DNA of 64,000 nucleotides from GCA-2746605 sp963704835. GTDB lineage: Bacteria; Bacteroidota; Ignavibacteria; Ignavibacteriales; Melioribacteraceae. Under the pieces are notes generated by a model that was not told where the DNA came from, ran no database searches, and saw nothing but the letters and a program-made list of their open reading frames with translations. The position numbers and the translations under genes are program-made. The DNA lies in NCBI GenBank assembly GCA_963704835.1, contig CAVPHW010000020.1:505132-569131 (forward strand). The letters are read 5' to 3'. Position 1 is the stretch's first letter. The number at the start of each line of letters is the position of its first letter. Of the stretch, positions 39,837 to 49,789 are shown one piece after another.

Positions 39837-40598
39837 TTACATTACCATCCCGCCATCGACGGAAATTACTTGTCCGGTTATATAATCTGCATCTTCACTG
39901 CAGAGAAATCCAACAACTTTTGCAATATCTTCTGGGCTGCCTAATCTTCCCATAGGTATATTTTTCATTAATACCTCTCTTTGGGCATCATTTAATTTAG
40001 CTGTCATCTCAGTTTCAATAAAACCAGGAGCAACAGCGTTAACAGTAATATTTCTCGAAGCCAACTCTTTAGCCATAGACTTAGTAAAACCAATAACACC
40101 AGCTTTAGAAGCAGCATAATTTGATTGACCGGCATTTCCAATTAAACCAACAACAGAGGCGATATTTACAATCCTACCATATCTTTGTTGAATCATTGGT
40201 TTAATAACAGCCTTTGTATAATTAAAAACACTTTTAAGATTGACATTAATAACAGTATCAAATTCATTTTCGTCCATTCTTAAAAGCAAATTATCTCTGG
40301 TAATACCGGCATTATTTATTAATATATCAACACCGCCTAAATGTTCTATAGCCTTGTTAATGGTTGCTTGAGCATCCTCAAAGGAAGAAGCATCTGCTTG
40401 AAAACCGATAATTTTGGTATCATGGTTACCGATCTCATTTTCTATTTCCTCTGCACATTCATTACAGCTATTATAAATAAATGCAACATCAGAAAAAAGT
40501 ACACCACAACAACTTTTTTTTGCTAATTCCTTAACTATTGCCTTGCCAATCCCTCTTGTTCCACCCGTAACAATTGCTCTTTTATTATGAATACCCAT
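39837..40598 (-). CDS. fabG: 3-oxoacyl-ACP reductase FabG
   Basis: A 253-residue NADPH-dependent short-chain dehydrogenase. The cofactor loop TGGTRGIGKAI, NNAGITRD, the catalytic Ser/Tyr/Lys (ASVVG...YAASKAG) and the C-terminal ITGQVISVDGG are seen. A small insertion after the first beta-alpha unit contains four cysteines (SCCGVLF..., NSCNECAEE), unusual for FabG and possibly a lineage trait. Confidence 0.94.
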   Translation of the reverse strand: MGIHNKRAIVTGGTRGIGKAIVKELAKKSCCGVLFSDVAFIYNSCNECAEEIENEIGNHDTKIIGFQADASSFEDAQATINKAIEHLGGVDILINNAGITRDNLLLRMDENEFDTVINVNLKSVFNYTKAVIKPMIQQRYGRIVNIASVVGLIGNAGQSNYAASKAGVIGFTKSMAKELASRNITVNAVAPGFIETEMTAKLNDAQREVLMKNIPMGRLGSPEDIAKVVGFLCSEDADYITGQVISVDGGMVM

Positions 40599-40691
40599 CT
40601 ACAATTAACCGTAAATTAAATGTTAAGAAAATCTATTTTAGGAATATAATACTAATTTACTAATTATTCCACTCACTGAAATCTTTGTAAA

Positions 40692-41606
40692 TCAAACAAT
40701 TTTATTCAATTCTTCAAATTTTTCGATACCAAATACACTTACATCTTTGTTTATCCTTTTGACCAAACCTTGCAGAACCTTTCCTGGACCAATTTCAATA
40801 AATTCAGTAATTCCATCTTCTAACATATTGGCAATGGTTTCTTCCCATCTCACTGGCATAGTAAGTTGTCTAAAAAGATTCTCCTTAATCTCAGAACTAT
40901 TATCAGTTGGTTTGGCAGTTACATTAGAATACACTGGTACAGTTGGAATCCCAAATTTTGTTGAATCTAAACTAGTTTTTAATTCAACAGAAGCAGATGC
41001 CATTAGTGGTGAATGAAAAGCACCGCTCACAACTAATTCTTTTACAATTTTAGCTCCTGCCACTTTAGCTAATTCCATTGCTTTTAGAACTCCTTGTATA
41101 CAACCAGAAATTACTACCTGACCTGGAGAATTAAAGTTAGCGCATTGGACAATTCCTTCAGCAGACGCTTCTTCACACAAATTCTCAAGTTTCTCAATAT
41201 CCAATCCAATAATTGCTGCCATTGTACCCGGCTGTTTTTCACCGGCAGACAACATTGCTTCACCCCTTGCCCTAACAAGTTTGAATGCATCAATTGATGT
41301 TAAAGTTTTATTTGCTACCAAAGCAGTATACTCCCCTAAAGAATGTCCTGCAACAGCATGAAAACTAATGTTTTCAATTTCATTTAATAATAATACACCA
41401 TGCAAGAAAATTGCTGGTTGAGTAATATTTGTTAATTTAAGTTCATCAACGGGTCCATCAAACATTACTTTTGAGATATTAAACTTAATAGCTTCTTCTG
41501 CTTCCTTAACAAACGATCTTGCTTTCTCTGAGCTGTTGTAAATATCTTTAGCCATTCCGACATATTGAGAACCTTGCCCAGGAAAAAGTAATGCAACTTT
41601 TTTCAC
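40692..41606 (-). CDS. fabD: Malonyl-CoA:ACP transacylase FabD
   Basis: I place the start at a GTG that overlaps the fabH stop (TAGTG), giving 304 residues beginning VKKVALLFPGQGSQ. The upstream in-frame ATG at 41642 would add 12 residues with no family support. The catalytic Ser is in GHSLGEY and the His in GAFHSPLM. It loads malonyl groups onto ACP. Confidence 0.94.
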   Translation of the reverse strand: MKKVALLFPGQGSQYVGMAKDIYNSSEKARSFVKEAEEAIKFNISKVMFDGPVDELKLTNITQPAIFLHGVLLLNEIENISFHAVAGHSLGEYTALVANKTLTSIDAFKLVRARGEAMLSAGEKQPGTMAAIIGLDIEKLENLCEEASAEGIVQCANFNSPGQVVISGCIQGVLKAMELAKVAGAKIVKELVVSGAFHSPLMASASVELKTSLDSTKFGIPTVPVYSNVTAKPTDNSSEIKENLFRQLTMPVRWEETIANMLEDGITEFIEIGPGKVLQGLVKRINKDVSVFGIEKFEELNKIV

Positions 41607-42616
41607 TAATCTATTCCCCAAGTTAAATAAATTGAACCCCAAGTAAAGCCGGCACCAAATGCCGCCAAAATTAAATTGTCACCTTTTTTCAATTTTCCAT
41701 CTCGGTAATATTCAGTTAAACATAATGGGATTGTTGCAGCAGTTGTATTTCCATATTTATGAATATTTACCATTGCTTTTTCTTTTGGGATTCCCATTCT
41801 ATTAGCAGTAGCATCTATAATTCTTAAATTTGCTTGATGAGGAACTAAATAAGTAATATCATCAGCACTCAAATTATTTTTGGTCATAATTTTAGCTGAA
41901 ATATCAGCCATTCCTTTAACAGCTTCTTTAAATACTGACTTTCCATCTTGAAATAACGTGTGCAATCCGGCATCAACTGTAGCATGAGTTGGTGGATTTA
42001 AACTTCCGCCACCTTTCATGTAAAGGTATTCTGCACCGCCACCATCACAATGAAGAAGTGAATCTTTAATTCCATAATTTGTATCTGCCGTTGCTTCTAA
42101 CAATACTGCTGAGGCACCATCTCCGAACAATAAACAAGTATTTCTATCAGTATAATCAATAATAGAGCTCATTTTGTCAGCTCCAATCACCAAGACCTTT
42201 TTACTTGTTCCGCCAGTAATAAATCCAGCACCGGTTTGTAAAGCAAATAAGAATCCAGAACAAGCCGCCGATAAATCGAATCCCCAAGCATTTTTAGCTC
42301 CAATTTTATCTTGAACCAAACAAGCAGTTGAAGGGAAAAACATATCTGGAGTTACCGTAGCCACAATAATAACATCTATTTCTTCAGCAGACATATTTTT
42401 TGATTTCAAAAGATCCAAAGCTGCTTTGGCAGCCATATCACTTGTTGCGCCGTTTTCTTCTCTTCTTCTCTCTTTAATTCCTGTTCGGGACACAATCCAT
42501 TCATCATTCGTATCAACTATTTTTTCAAAAAAATGATTGTCTAAAATTTTCTCCGGTAAATACATTCCCACACCGGTAATCTGGGCATTTAATAACCTTT
42601 TATTAGAGGTGGCCAT
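41606..42616 (-). CDS. fabH: 3-oxoacyl-ACP synthase III (FabH)
   Basis: A 336-residue initiating ketoacyl synthase using acyl-CoA and malonyl-ACP. The catalytic Cys is in DLSAACSGF, His in PHQANLRI and Asn in KYGNTTAATIP. It overlaps plsX by 14 nt and fabD by one base, showing tight operon coupling. Confidence 0.96.
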   Translation of the reverse strand: MATSNKRLLNAQITGVGMYLPEKILDNHFFEKIVDTNDEWIVSRTGIKERRREENGATSDMAAKAALDLLKSKNMSAEEIDVIIVATVTPDMFFPSTACLVQDKIGAKNAWGFDLSAACSGFLFALQTGAGFITGGTSKKVLVIGADKMSSIIDYTDRNTCLLFGDGASAVLLEATADTNYGIKDSLLHCDGGGAEYLYMKGGGSLNPPTHATVDAGLHTLFQDGKSVFKEAVKGMADISAKIMTKNNLSADDITYLVPHQANLRIIDATANRMGIPKEKAMVNIHKYGNTTAATIPLCLTEYYRDGKLKKGDNLILAAFGAGFTWGSIYLTWGID

Positions 42617-43628
42617 AATAATCTCTTCCTTCCCTCAATTTAATTAACAATTTCTTTTGATACATTTCATTAGCCTTTAAGATCATATTTCTAATTGCCA
42701 AAGGCGAACTTGAACCGTGTCCAATAATGCTAATACCATCAACTCCCAAAAGCGGAACTCCACCATGCGATTGATAATCCATATCACTCAAAGACTGTTT
42801 GAAAACTTTCTTTGTGATGAGAGCTTTTAGTTTGTTAAGTAAAGTTTTATCGGCATAGGTTCTAACTCTACCTTTCAAAAAAGTAATAAAACTTTCTCCA
42901 AACTTTAAAATGATATTCCCAACAAAACCATCACAAACAACTATATCCACTTTACCATTTAGGATATCTCTTCCTTCAACATTTCCAATAAAATTGATTT
43001 TGGATTTTTTTAACATTTCATGAGACTCAATTGTAACACTATTGCCTTTTGTTTCTTCTTCCCCAACACTCAATAAACCTACAGTTGGATTTTTAATTCC
43101 GTCAATCTCTTGAGCATAGATTGTACCCATTATTGCATATTCAAACAAATGAGCTGGTTTGCTATCGACACTAGCGCCAACATCATAAACGGAACAAACT
43201 TTTTTATTATTTGTTGGGAATTGAGCTCCGATAGTTGGCCTACCAAAACCTTTAATTCTCCCAATAATTAGAGTTGAAGCAGCCATCATTGCACCAGTAT
43301 TTCCTGCACTTACAAAAGCATCGGCTTCTTTTGATTTAACTAATTCAGCTCCCTTTACAATTGAAGAATCTTTTTTTAGTTTTAATGCATTTGTAGGAGA
43401 ATCGTGCATATCAATAACTTGACTTGCATGAACAATATTATCCACATTAAAACTTAGATTGTTTTCTTTTATTGTTTTTTCAATTTCAGATTTTATTCCA
43501 ACTAGCAATATCTCAATAGAAGAGTTTGTATTAATTGCTTCAATGGCACCAAGAATTGGATTGAGGGGAGCATAATCTCCCCCCATTGCATCAACAATTA
43601 TTTTACACTTTCTATTATCAATCGACAT
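42603..43628 (-). CDS. plsX: Phosphate acyltransferase PlsX
   Basis: A 341-residue enzyme that makes acyl-phosphate from acyl-ACP for phospholipid synthesis. The N-terminal VDAMGGDYAPLNPI, SAGNTGAMMA and VVCDGFVGNI signatures are present. It begins 7 nt after rpmF and overlaps fabH. Confidence 0.95.
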   Translation of the reverse strand: MSIDNRKCKIIVDAMGGDYAPLNPILGAIEAINTNSSIEILLVGIKSEIEKTIKENNLSFNVDNIVHASQVIDMHDSPTNALKLKKDSSIVKGAELVKSKEADAFVSAGNTGAMMAASTLIIGRIKGFGRPTIGAQFPTNNKKVCSVYDVGASVDSKPAHLFEYAIMGTIYAQEIDGIKNPTVGLLSVGEEETKGNSVTIESHEMLKKSKINFIGNVEGRDILNGKVDIVVCDGFVGNIILKFGESFITFLKGRVRTYADKTLLNKLKALITKKVFKQSLSDMDYQSHGGVPLLGVDGISIIGHGSSSPLAIRNMILKANEMYQKKLLIKLREGRDYYGHL

Positions 43629-43635
43629 TATTTAT

Positions 43636-43815
43636 TTATGCTTCTGGAACAAATATTGAGCGGCCGGCATAATAACCGCAACTTGGGCATGCACGGTGGC
43701 TTAATTTAATTTCGCCACAGTTTGAGCAGTTGCTTAGAGTAGAAGCTGAAGCTTTGTAATGCGTTCTTCTTTTATCTCGTCTGCTTTTTGATATTTTTCG
43801 TTTAGGATGCGCCAT
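43636..43815 (-). CDS. rpmF: 50S ribosomal protein L32
   Basis: A 59-residue ribosomal protein, found by direct translation because it is short. It begins MAHPKRKISKSRRDKRR and carries the zinc-ribbon pairs CSNC and CPSC with GYYAGR after them. The order DUF177-rpmF-plsX-fabH is the standard bacterial arrangement. Confidence 0.95.
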   Translation of the reverse strand: MAHPKRKISKSRRDKRRTHYKASASTLSNCSNCGEIKLSHRACPSCGYYAGRSIFVPEA

Positions 43816-43830
43816 TTTTTATTTAACCTC

Positions 43831-44334
43831 TTAATTTAATTTATCTTTCAATTTCAACAATGGTCCCCAAACAGGATCCATTTTATTGTCCGAACAATTA
43901 CATTTCGAACTATTTAAGTTTATTCCACATGTTGTACACAAACCCTCGCATTCATCCTTGCAAAGGTTTTTCATTGGTAAAGTTAGTTTTGCATAATCGA
44001 CTACTTCTTCAGTAATATCTATTTTATCATCGTTTGAAGATAAAACATGAACTTCCAAATCCTTATTATCTGCTTCCTCATTAAATAAATAAACTGAAGA
44101 AAATTCTGATACCAATTCAGATTTATATTCAGTATTACATCTATCGCAGTTAAATTCAGCAATTATTGTTAATTTACAATTTAGAATTATTTGATGAGGA
44201 GCTTTATCCATCATGCAATTAATTTTCACTTTATCAATGAACGGCTCCCCAAGTTTAAGTTCATTTACTGAATTTTCAAAAAATAATTCATGAACTCCAA
44301 CTGAGAAGTTGGTAATTTTAATAATCATACACAT
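43831..44334 (-). CDS. DUF177/YceD family protein
   Basis: A 167-residue YceD-like protein, usually encoded with rpmF and implicated in 23S rRNA/ribosome biogenesis. Cysteine pairs CDRC and CKDEC...CTTC point to a zinc-binding version with a C-terminal CxC (KCNC). It is the first gene of the rpmF-plsX-fab operon. The 112-nt gap to the divergent ABC gene must contain its promoter. Confidence 0.88.
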   Translation of the reverse strand: MCMIIKITNFSVGVHELFFENSVNELKLGEPFIDKVKINCMMDKAPHQIILNCKLTIIAEFNCDRCNTEYKSELVSEFSSVYLFNEEADNKDLEVHVLSSNDDKIDITEEVVDYAKLTLPMKNLCKDECEGLCTTCGINLNSSKCNCSDNKMDPVWGPLLKLKDKLN

Positions 44335-44446
44335 TCAAAAAAATATAGTTTTAAAATATATAAAGTGTATTTTTGATAAGCAAGATATGAAATTTTAATC
44401 GTTTACAAATTATTTGTGAGATTTTACTTCAATAATTTTTCTTCTT

Positions 44447-45343
44447 ATGCTTGAGATAAAAAATATTTCGAAATATTTCAATTCTAATTTAGTTTTGGAT
44501 GATTTATCCTTTAGTGTGCAGAAGGGTAAAATATTTGGTTTAATTGGACCAAATGGTGCTGGTAAAACTACTACTTTACGAATAATTTTAAATATCCTTT
44601 TGCCCTCTAATGGCAATATTGTTTTCGAAAACCAAAATCTTACCCAAAAATATTTTAATTTAACCGGATACTTACCTGAAGAACGCGGTTTATATCCTAA
44701 AAGCAAAGTAATAAATTCTCTTGTTTATTTGGGTCAATTAAAGGGACTTTCGAAAAATGAAGCAAAATCCTCAAGTCACTATTGGCTTGAAAGATTAAAT
44801 TTACTTCCGCACCAAAATCATAATCTTGATGAACTCTCTAAAGGAAATCAACAAAAAGTTCAATTTATTTCAGCAATTCAAAATAAACCTCAAGTGCTTA
44901 TATTAGATGAACCTTTTTCTGGGTTCGATCCAGTAAACCAATCTGTTTTTACTGAAATCTTGAGTGAAATAAAAAATGATAGTTATATTATACTTTCCAC
45001 TCATTTAATGGATTTAGCCGAGAGTTTGTGTGAAGAATTTGTCTTAATTAATAAAGGTAAAGAAGTTATTAAAGGTGATTTAAATAAAATTTTAAATTCC
45101 TTCGATCAAAATATCTATAAAATTGTATTTTTAAAAAATATACGATTGGATGAACTAAAAAAAATATCCTCAATTAGTATTCTCGAATATTCCGAAAATT
45201 CTCTTCTTGTTAAAATTAAGAGTGATAATCCAGCCGAAATACTGAGAGATTTATCGAATAAGTATCCTATAGTTGAATTCAAAAAAAATCTTCCGAGTTT
45301 ACATCAATTGTTTATTTCCCAAGTTGCTGAGGAAAATAATTAA
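44447..45343 (+). CDS. ABC transporter ATP-binding protein (NatA-like)
   Basis: A 298-residue ABC ATPase: Walker A GPNGAGKTTTLR, signature LSKGNQQKVQ, Walker B VLILDEPFSGFDP, H-loop STHLMD, and a C-terminal extension of about 80 residues typical of DrrA/NatA export systems. It pairs with the permease starting one base after its stop. The substrate is unknown; related systems export Na+, drugs or lipids. Confidence 0.92.
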   Translation: MLEIKNISKYFNSNLVLDDLSFSVQKGKIFGLIGPNGAGKTTTLRIILNILLPSNGNIVFENQNLTQKYFNLTGYLPEERGLYPKSKVINSLVYLGQLKGLSKNEAKSSSHYWLERLNLLPHQNHNLDELSKGNQQKVQFISAIQNKPQVLILDEPFSGFDPVNQSVFTEILSEIKNDSYIILSTHLMDLAESLCEEFVLINKGKEVIKGDLNKILNSFDQNIYKIVFLKNIRLDELKKISSISILEYSENSLLVKIKSDNPAEILRDLSNKYPIVEFKKNLPSLHQLFISQVAEENN

Positions 45344-46576
45344 ATGGTAAAATCATTCATCATAGCTAAATGGGAATTTATTGAGCGGGTTAAAAGAAAG
45401 TCTTTCCTTTTGTCTCTAATAATTATGCCTTTGGTAATTCTGGGATTTACTTTAATTCCTCAATTTCTTACACATAAGGGAGACGATTTCCCTCTTCCAC
45501 TTGGAGTTGTTGATCTAACAAAAAAATATCATAATAATTTCATCGATGAAATTGTTAAGAATCAATTACCAAATGGGCAGCCTGCGTTCTTTGTTTTTAA
45601 TCTAGCTAGTTTTTCGAGAAACAAATCAGAAATGTTAGCTTATGGAGATAAGCAAGTTCTTAATAATACTATCATTGGATATGTTATTATTGAAGAAAAA
45701 AATGGAATTGATCTGACATTTAGGACGAACGATCTTTTTAGTGTTGAAAAAATAAATCTGATTGAGAATTCCTTTATTAAAGCATTGCTAAAAGTTGATT
45801 CTAAAATATTTGGTTATGAAGAAACTGATATTAATTTTATTTCCTCTAAAATACCAACTCTCAAAAAATCTTATATAGAAGCCGATTCTGAGGAAGAATT
45901 ATTTAAATCTTTTTTGAATTCCTACTTATTAATTATTCTACTGATTACAATGGTTTTATTCTCAGGAGGAATGTTTGTAAGAAGCTTAATTTTAGAAAAA
46001 TCTAATAGAATTATTGAATTGATTTTGTCAAGCTGTACATCAAAGGAACTTTTATTGGGCAAAGTTTTGGGATTAAGTTTTTTTGGCATATTCCAATTTT
46101 CTATCTGGATTATTATCGGTTTACTTTTACACTCCACAAATACTTTAAATTTCAGACAAATAAATAACCTAGAATTTCAGTTATTATTCTTTGTACTTGG
46201 ATATATTTTTTATTCTGCAATTTTTATCGGATTGGGATCAATTGTTACAGTTGATCATGAAGCACAGCAGCTAACAGGTTACTTGAGCATTTTTCTTATA
46301 TTACCAATAATTCTGGCTGTCGAAATAATTAGAGCACCTAATTCCCTCTTTTCAATACTGCTCTCATATTTTCCATTAACATCATCTCCAGTTATGCTTC
46401 TAAGATTAAATACAACAACTCCTGGAATTCAAGAAATATTATCTGTTATTTCAATAATTTTGTTCAGCCTCTACCTTGTAATTTTTGTGTCATCAAAATT
46501 ATTTAGAATTGGAATTTTGAATACAGGTAAAAAGCCATCATTTTCAGAAATAATCAAATGGTTAAAGGTAAAGTAA
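45344..46576 (+). CDS. ABC-2 type permease (NatB-like)
   Basis: 410 residues: one N-terminal helix after the WEFIERVKRKSFL segment, a large extracytoplasmic domain (about residues 45-190), then about five helices (from YLLIILLITMVLFSGG). NRIIELILSSCTSKELLLGKVLG is the conserved coupling segment of NatB-type permeases. It forms an exporter with the preceding ATPase. Confidence 0.9.
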   Translation: MVKSFIIAKWEFIERVKRKSFLLSLIIMPLVILGFTLIPQFLTHKGDDFPLPLGVVDLTKKYHNNFIDEIVKNQLPNGQPAFFVFNLASFSRNKSEMLAYGDKQVLNNTIIGYVIIEEKNGIDLTFRTNDLFSVEKINLIENSFIKALLKVDSKIFGYEETDINFISSKIPTLKKSYIEADSEEELFKSFLNSYLLIILLITMVLFSGGMFVRSLILEKSNRIIELILSSCTSKELLLGKVLGLSFFGIFQFSIWIIIGLLLHSTNTLNFRQINNLEFQLLFFVLGYIFYSAIFIGLGSIVTVDHEAQQLTGYLSIFLILPIILAVEIIRAPNSLFSILLSYFPLTSSPVMLLRLNTTTPGIQEILSVISIILFSLYLVIFVSSKLFRIGILNTGKKPSFSEIIKWLKVK

Positions 46577-46577
46577 A

Positions 46578-47531
46578 ATGCCTTTCTACTACTCACTTTT
46601 TGCTGCAATTATTCCAATGCTTCTATACCTGATAATTATTTGGAAACTAGACAAAAACGAAAGAGAACCTTTTAGATTTGTATTAAAACATTTTTTGTGG
46701 GGAGCAATTGGCGCCATTATCTTAGCAATTAGCATTTCCTTCTTTATTACATCCACAGTTGAAGTATTTACAAATAATGAAAATGTTCTTTTAATAATTG
46801 GTGCGGTATTAATTGCTCCGGTTGTAGAGGAGATTACGAAAGGTATTTTTTTAGTTAAAAGTTTTAGAGCAAATTATTTTGATAATATAACGGATGGATT
46901 AGTTTATGGTGGTGCAATTGGTTTAGGTTTTGGTATGACTGAAAACTTAATTTACTTCATTTCTTACGATGAAACATTTATCCAATGGGCAACTATAGTT
47001 TTTACAAGATCCCTTTTTTCCGCAGTAATGCACGGAATTGCATCATCAACACTTGGTGCATTTATTGCTAAAGCAAAATTTTCTTCACCAGAAAAGAGAA
47101 TTGGGTATTCGTTGATTGGCCTTTTCCTTGCTATTAGTTTTCATCTTGTTTGGAATTTGACATTAACTTTTGAGTTTACATATTGGCTTGGTTTTATTTT
47201 TATGATCGTTCTTATCATTATTTACTTGAAAGTTTTTAAATCTTCTGTCCGTACCGAACAGAAATTAATTAAAGATGAATTCAGCGAGGAAATCGGATTG
47301 CTATCTTTGCCCACCAATCAACCTATTGGTTTCTATGAAATTCTAAGTTCGAACAATTATTTTAACGACAAAAAATCAAAAAGAAATTTTCGAAATTTTG
47401 GAACAAAGCTTGCTTTTCGTAAATTTCAAGCAAGAAATAGTTTTGGTAAACAACAAGAGAACTATAATGCAGATGTCGAAATTTATAGAAAAAAAATTCG
47501 AACTCTATTGGATAAAAAGATCATAACTTAG
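46578..47531 (+). CDS. PrsW-family intramembrane protease
   Basis: A 317-residue polytopic protein with the PrsW/CAAX-like glutamic protease motifs: APVVEEITKG, DGLVYGGAIGLGFGMTEN, SAVMHGIASSTLG and FHLVWN. In Bacillus, PrsW cleaves the anti-sigma factor RsiW. Here the substrate is unknown. It begins one base after the ABC permease stop, so the three genes probably form one transcript. A C-terminal cytoplasmic tail of about 90 residues follows the last helix. Confidence 0.88.
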   Translation: MPFYYSLFAAIIPMLLYLIIIWKLDKNEREPFRFVLKHFLWGAIGAIILAISISFFITSTVEVFTNNENVLLIIGAVLIAPVVEEITKGIFLVKSFRANYFDNITDGLVYGGAIGLGFGMTENLIYFISYDETFIQWATIVFTRSLFSAVMHGIASSTLGAFIAKAKFSSPEKRIGYSLIGLFLAISFHLVWNLTLTFEFTYWLGFIFMIVLIIIYLKVFKSSVRTEQKLIKDEFSEEIGLLSLPTNQPIGFYEILSSNNYFNDKKSKRNFRNFGTKLAFRKFQARNSFGKQQENYNADVEIYRKKIRTLLDKKIIT

Positions 47532-47544
47532 AAAAAGGATAAAG

Positions 47545-48132
47545 TTGGGAGCAGTTGGAATATTTGGCGGAACATTTGATCCAATTCATTTTGGACATTT
47601 AATTACTGCGCAATCTTTATTAGAGAAACGTGAGTTAGAAAAAATAATTTTTGTCCCAAGCTATATTTCCCCTCATAAATTGAATTATCATTATTCAGAA
47701 CCGGTTCATAGATATAAAATGGTAGAACTGGCAATTAAATCAAACTCTCAATTTGAAATTTCGGATTACGAAATAAATCGAACTGAGGTTTCATATACAT
47801 ATAATACGCTACTAGAGTTATCCAAAAAATATGATGAACTTGAATTAATTATTGGTTTTGATAATTTAGTTACATTTGATTTGTGGCATAAACCAGATGA
47901 AATACTAAAATTAGCGACTTTAGTTGTTATGAAACGAACCTTTGATCAAGAGATAAAAGTACCGCACAAATATTTTGGAGAAGCCAAATTTGTTGAAACA
48001 CCAACAGTTGAAATATCTGCAACAGATTTAAGAAATAGGATAGCTGATAAGAAAAATCTGGATTATTATTTGCCATTATCTGTTTGCGAATATATTCATA
48101 AAAATAATTTGTATACTCGTTTTGAATTATGA
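47545..48132 (+). CDS. nadD: Nicotinate-nucleotide adenylyltransferase NadD
   Basis: 195 residues starting at a TTG (47545) with AAAGGAT upstream. The nucleotidyltransferase motifs GGTFDPIHFGHL and ISATDLRNRI are present. It makes deamido-NAD from NaMN and ATP. It overlaps meaB by 4 nt. Confidence 0.93.
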   Translation: MGAVGIFGGTFDPIHFGHLITAQSLLEKRELEKIIFVPSYISPHKLNYHYSEPVHRYKMVELAIKSNSQFEISDYEINRTEVSYTYNTLLELSKKYDELELIIGFDNLVTFDLWHKPDEILKLATLVVMKRTFDQEIKVPHKYFGEAKFVETPTVEISATDLRNRIADKKNLDYYLPLSVCEYIHKNNLYTRFEL

Positions 48133-49085
48133 AATTTGACGAATTAATCCAATCAATAAAAACTCAGAATAAAAGAGCAATTTCAAAAGGAATTTCCATT
48201 GTTGAAAATGAGAATTCGGAATCTGTAGAATTTTTAAATACTATTTACCCTTTAACCGGAAATGCTTATAAAATTGGTATCACCGGCCCTCCAGGTGCTG
48301 GAAAATCGACTTTAACCAATGAACTGACTAAACTTATATTAAAACAGAATAAATCGGTTGGCATCATTGCGGTTGATCCAACAAGCCCATTTACGGGTGG
48401 AGCGGTTCTAGGTGATAGAATCAGAATGAATGATATTGGATCAATGCAAAATGTTTTCATCAGAAGCATGGCCACAAGAGGTAGTCTTGGTGGTTTGAGC
48501 AAAAAAACCATTGACGCGGCAGATGTTCTAGATGCGGCAAATTTTGATTATATAATCTTCGAAACTGTTGGGGTTGGACAATCAGAATTAGCAATAGCAA
48601 AAACTGCCGATACCACAGTTGTTGTGTTAGTACCTGAATCAGGTGATTCTGTTCAAGCAATGAAAGCTGGACTTATGGAAATTTCTGATTTATTTATAGT
48701 AAATAAAGGAGACAGACCAGGATCTGATAACGCAATAAATTCTTTGCAAACAGTTCTATCATTAAAAGAACATGATGAATTAAGTTATTTACCAACCATT
48801 TTAAAATGTACAGCCTCTGAAGGAATTGGGATACAAGAAGTGCTGGATGGCATTTTTAATCACCGTGAATATTTAAGTAAAACAAATAAATTTAATTTAA
48901 ATAGAGAGAAGAATTTAGGTCTTCGGGTAAAGGAATTGGCAGAAAAATACATACAAATCAATTTATGGAATGAAAATCGCAACGAAATTTTATTTGAAGA
49001 AATAAAGAAAAAAACTCAATCGCCATATTCAATTGCTGAAAAAATAATTGAGCATTATAAAAAAGCAATATTGATTAATAAATAA
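48129..49085 (+). CDS. meaB: MeaB/ArgK-type G3E GTPase
   Basis: 318 residues. The P-loop GPPGAGKSTL, switch I/II DPTSPFTGGAVLGDR and FETVGVGQSE, and the guanine motif NKGD are present, with a C-terminal dimerisation arm. It protects and loads adenosylcobalamin-dependent acyl-CoA mutases. The mutase genes are not in this window. Its presence, with PduS, is consistent with B12-dependent metabolism. Confidence 0.92.
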   Translation: MKFDELIQSIKTQNKRAISKGISIVENENSESVEFLNTIYPLTGNAYKIGITGPPGAGKSTLTNELTKLILKQNKSVGIIAVDPTSPFTGGAVLGDRIRMNDIGSMQNVFIRSMATRGSLGGLSKKTIDAADVLDAANFDYIIFETVGVGQSELAIAKTADTTVVVLVPESGDSVQAMKAGLMEISDLFIVNKGDRPGSDNAINSLQTVLSLKEHDELSYLPTILKCTASEGIGIQEVLDGIFNHREYLSKTNKFNLNREKNLGLRVKELAEKYIQINLWNENRNEILFEEIKKKTQSPYSIAEKIIEHYKKAILINK

Positions 49086-49127
49086 TTTTTTTACATTTCA
49101 ACTATAAAATTAATTAAGGAGTGAAAA

Positions 49128-49673
49128 TTGTACGTACCAAGAGAAATTTTTTTTACAAAAGGAGTTGGAGTTCACAAAGAGTATTTGGCTTCATTTGAGT
49201 TAGCATTACGTAGTGCAAGGATTGAAAAATATAACCTCGTAACTGTAAGTAGCATATATCCTGTTGGATGTAAGAAAATTACAATTGCTAAAGGTATAAG
49301 TAAACTTAGTCCTGGTGAAATTGTACATGCAGTGATGGCAAGAAATGCAACGAATGAACCGAATAGACTTATTGCTTCCTCAATTGGAATTGCACGCCCT
49401 GCAGAACCAAGTATGTATGGTTATTTGTCAGAACATCATCCATTTGGTGAGTCAGCTAGAAAATCCGGTGATTATGCAGAAGATTTAGCGGCTTCGATGC
49501 TAGCCACAACTTTAGGTATTGATTTTGACCCGGATACTGCATGGAACGAAAGGGAACAATTCTTTAAGATGTCGGGTGAAATTGTTCACACTTCAAATAT
49601 TACCCAATCAGCCGAAGGCAATAAAGATGGGCTTTGGACAACTGTTATAGCATGTGCAATTTTGGTACCGTAA
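49128..49673 (+). CDS. pdaD: Pyruvoyl-dependent arginine decarboxylase
   Basis: 181 residues starting at TTG (49128; AGGAG 7 nt upstream). The self-cleavage site is in LVTVSSIYPVGC, where the second Ser becomes the pyruvoyl group, and the later IGIARPAEPSMYGYLSEHH segment is conserved. It converts arginine to agmatine for polyamine synthesis, a type common in Archaea, Chlamydia and some Bacteroidota. A strong hairpin terminator follows. Confidence 0.92.
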   Translation: MYVPREIFFTKGVGVHKEYLASFELALRSARIEKYNLVTVSSIYPVGCKKITIAKGISKLSPGEIVHAVMARNATNEPNRLIASSIGIARPAEPSMYGYLSEHHPFGESARKSGDYAEDLAASMLATTLGIDFDPDTAWNEREQFFKMSGEIVHTSNITQSAEGNKDGLWTTVIACAILVP

Positions 49674-49680
49674 TTTATTT

Positions 49681-49717
49681 CAAATAAACGTGGTCATTTA
49701 CTTTCTACGTTTATTTG
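49681..49717 (+). terminator. Rho-independent terminator after pdaD
   Basis: A perfect 11-bp inverted repeat (CAAATAAACGT at 49681-49691 and ACGTTTATTTG at 49707-49717) with a 15-nt loop begins 8 nt after the pdaD stop and is followed by a T-rich run (ATTTTATTTTT). Confidence 0.8.
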
Positions 49718-49789
49718 AAGATTTTATTTTTAGTCTCAGAATAAGCTTTAGTTTAGTCATTTTTTATAATATTTTGTGATAAATCAATT

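Noticed and set aside
49128..49673. A polyamine operon around pdaD
   Set aside because: The upstream gene is meaB and a strong terminator follows; no agmatinase or aminopropyltransferase gene is adjacent.
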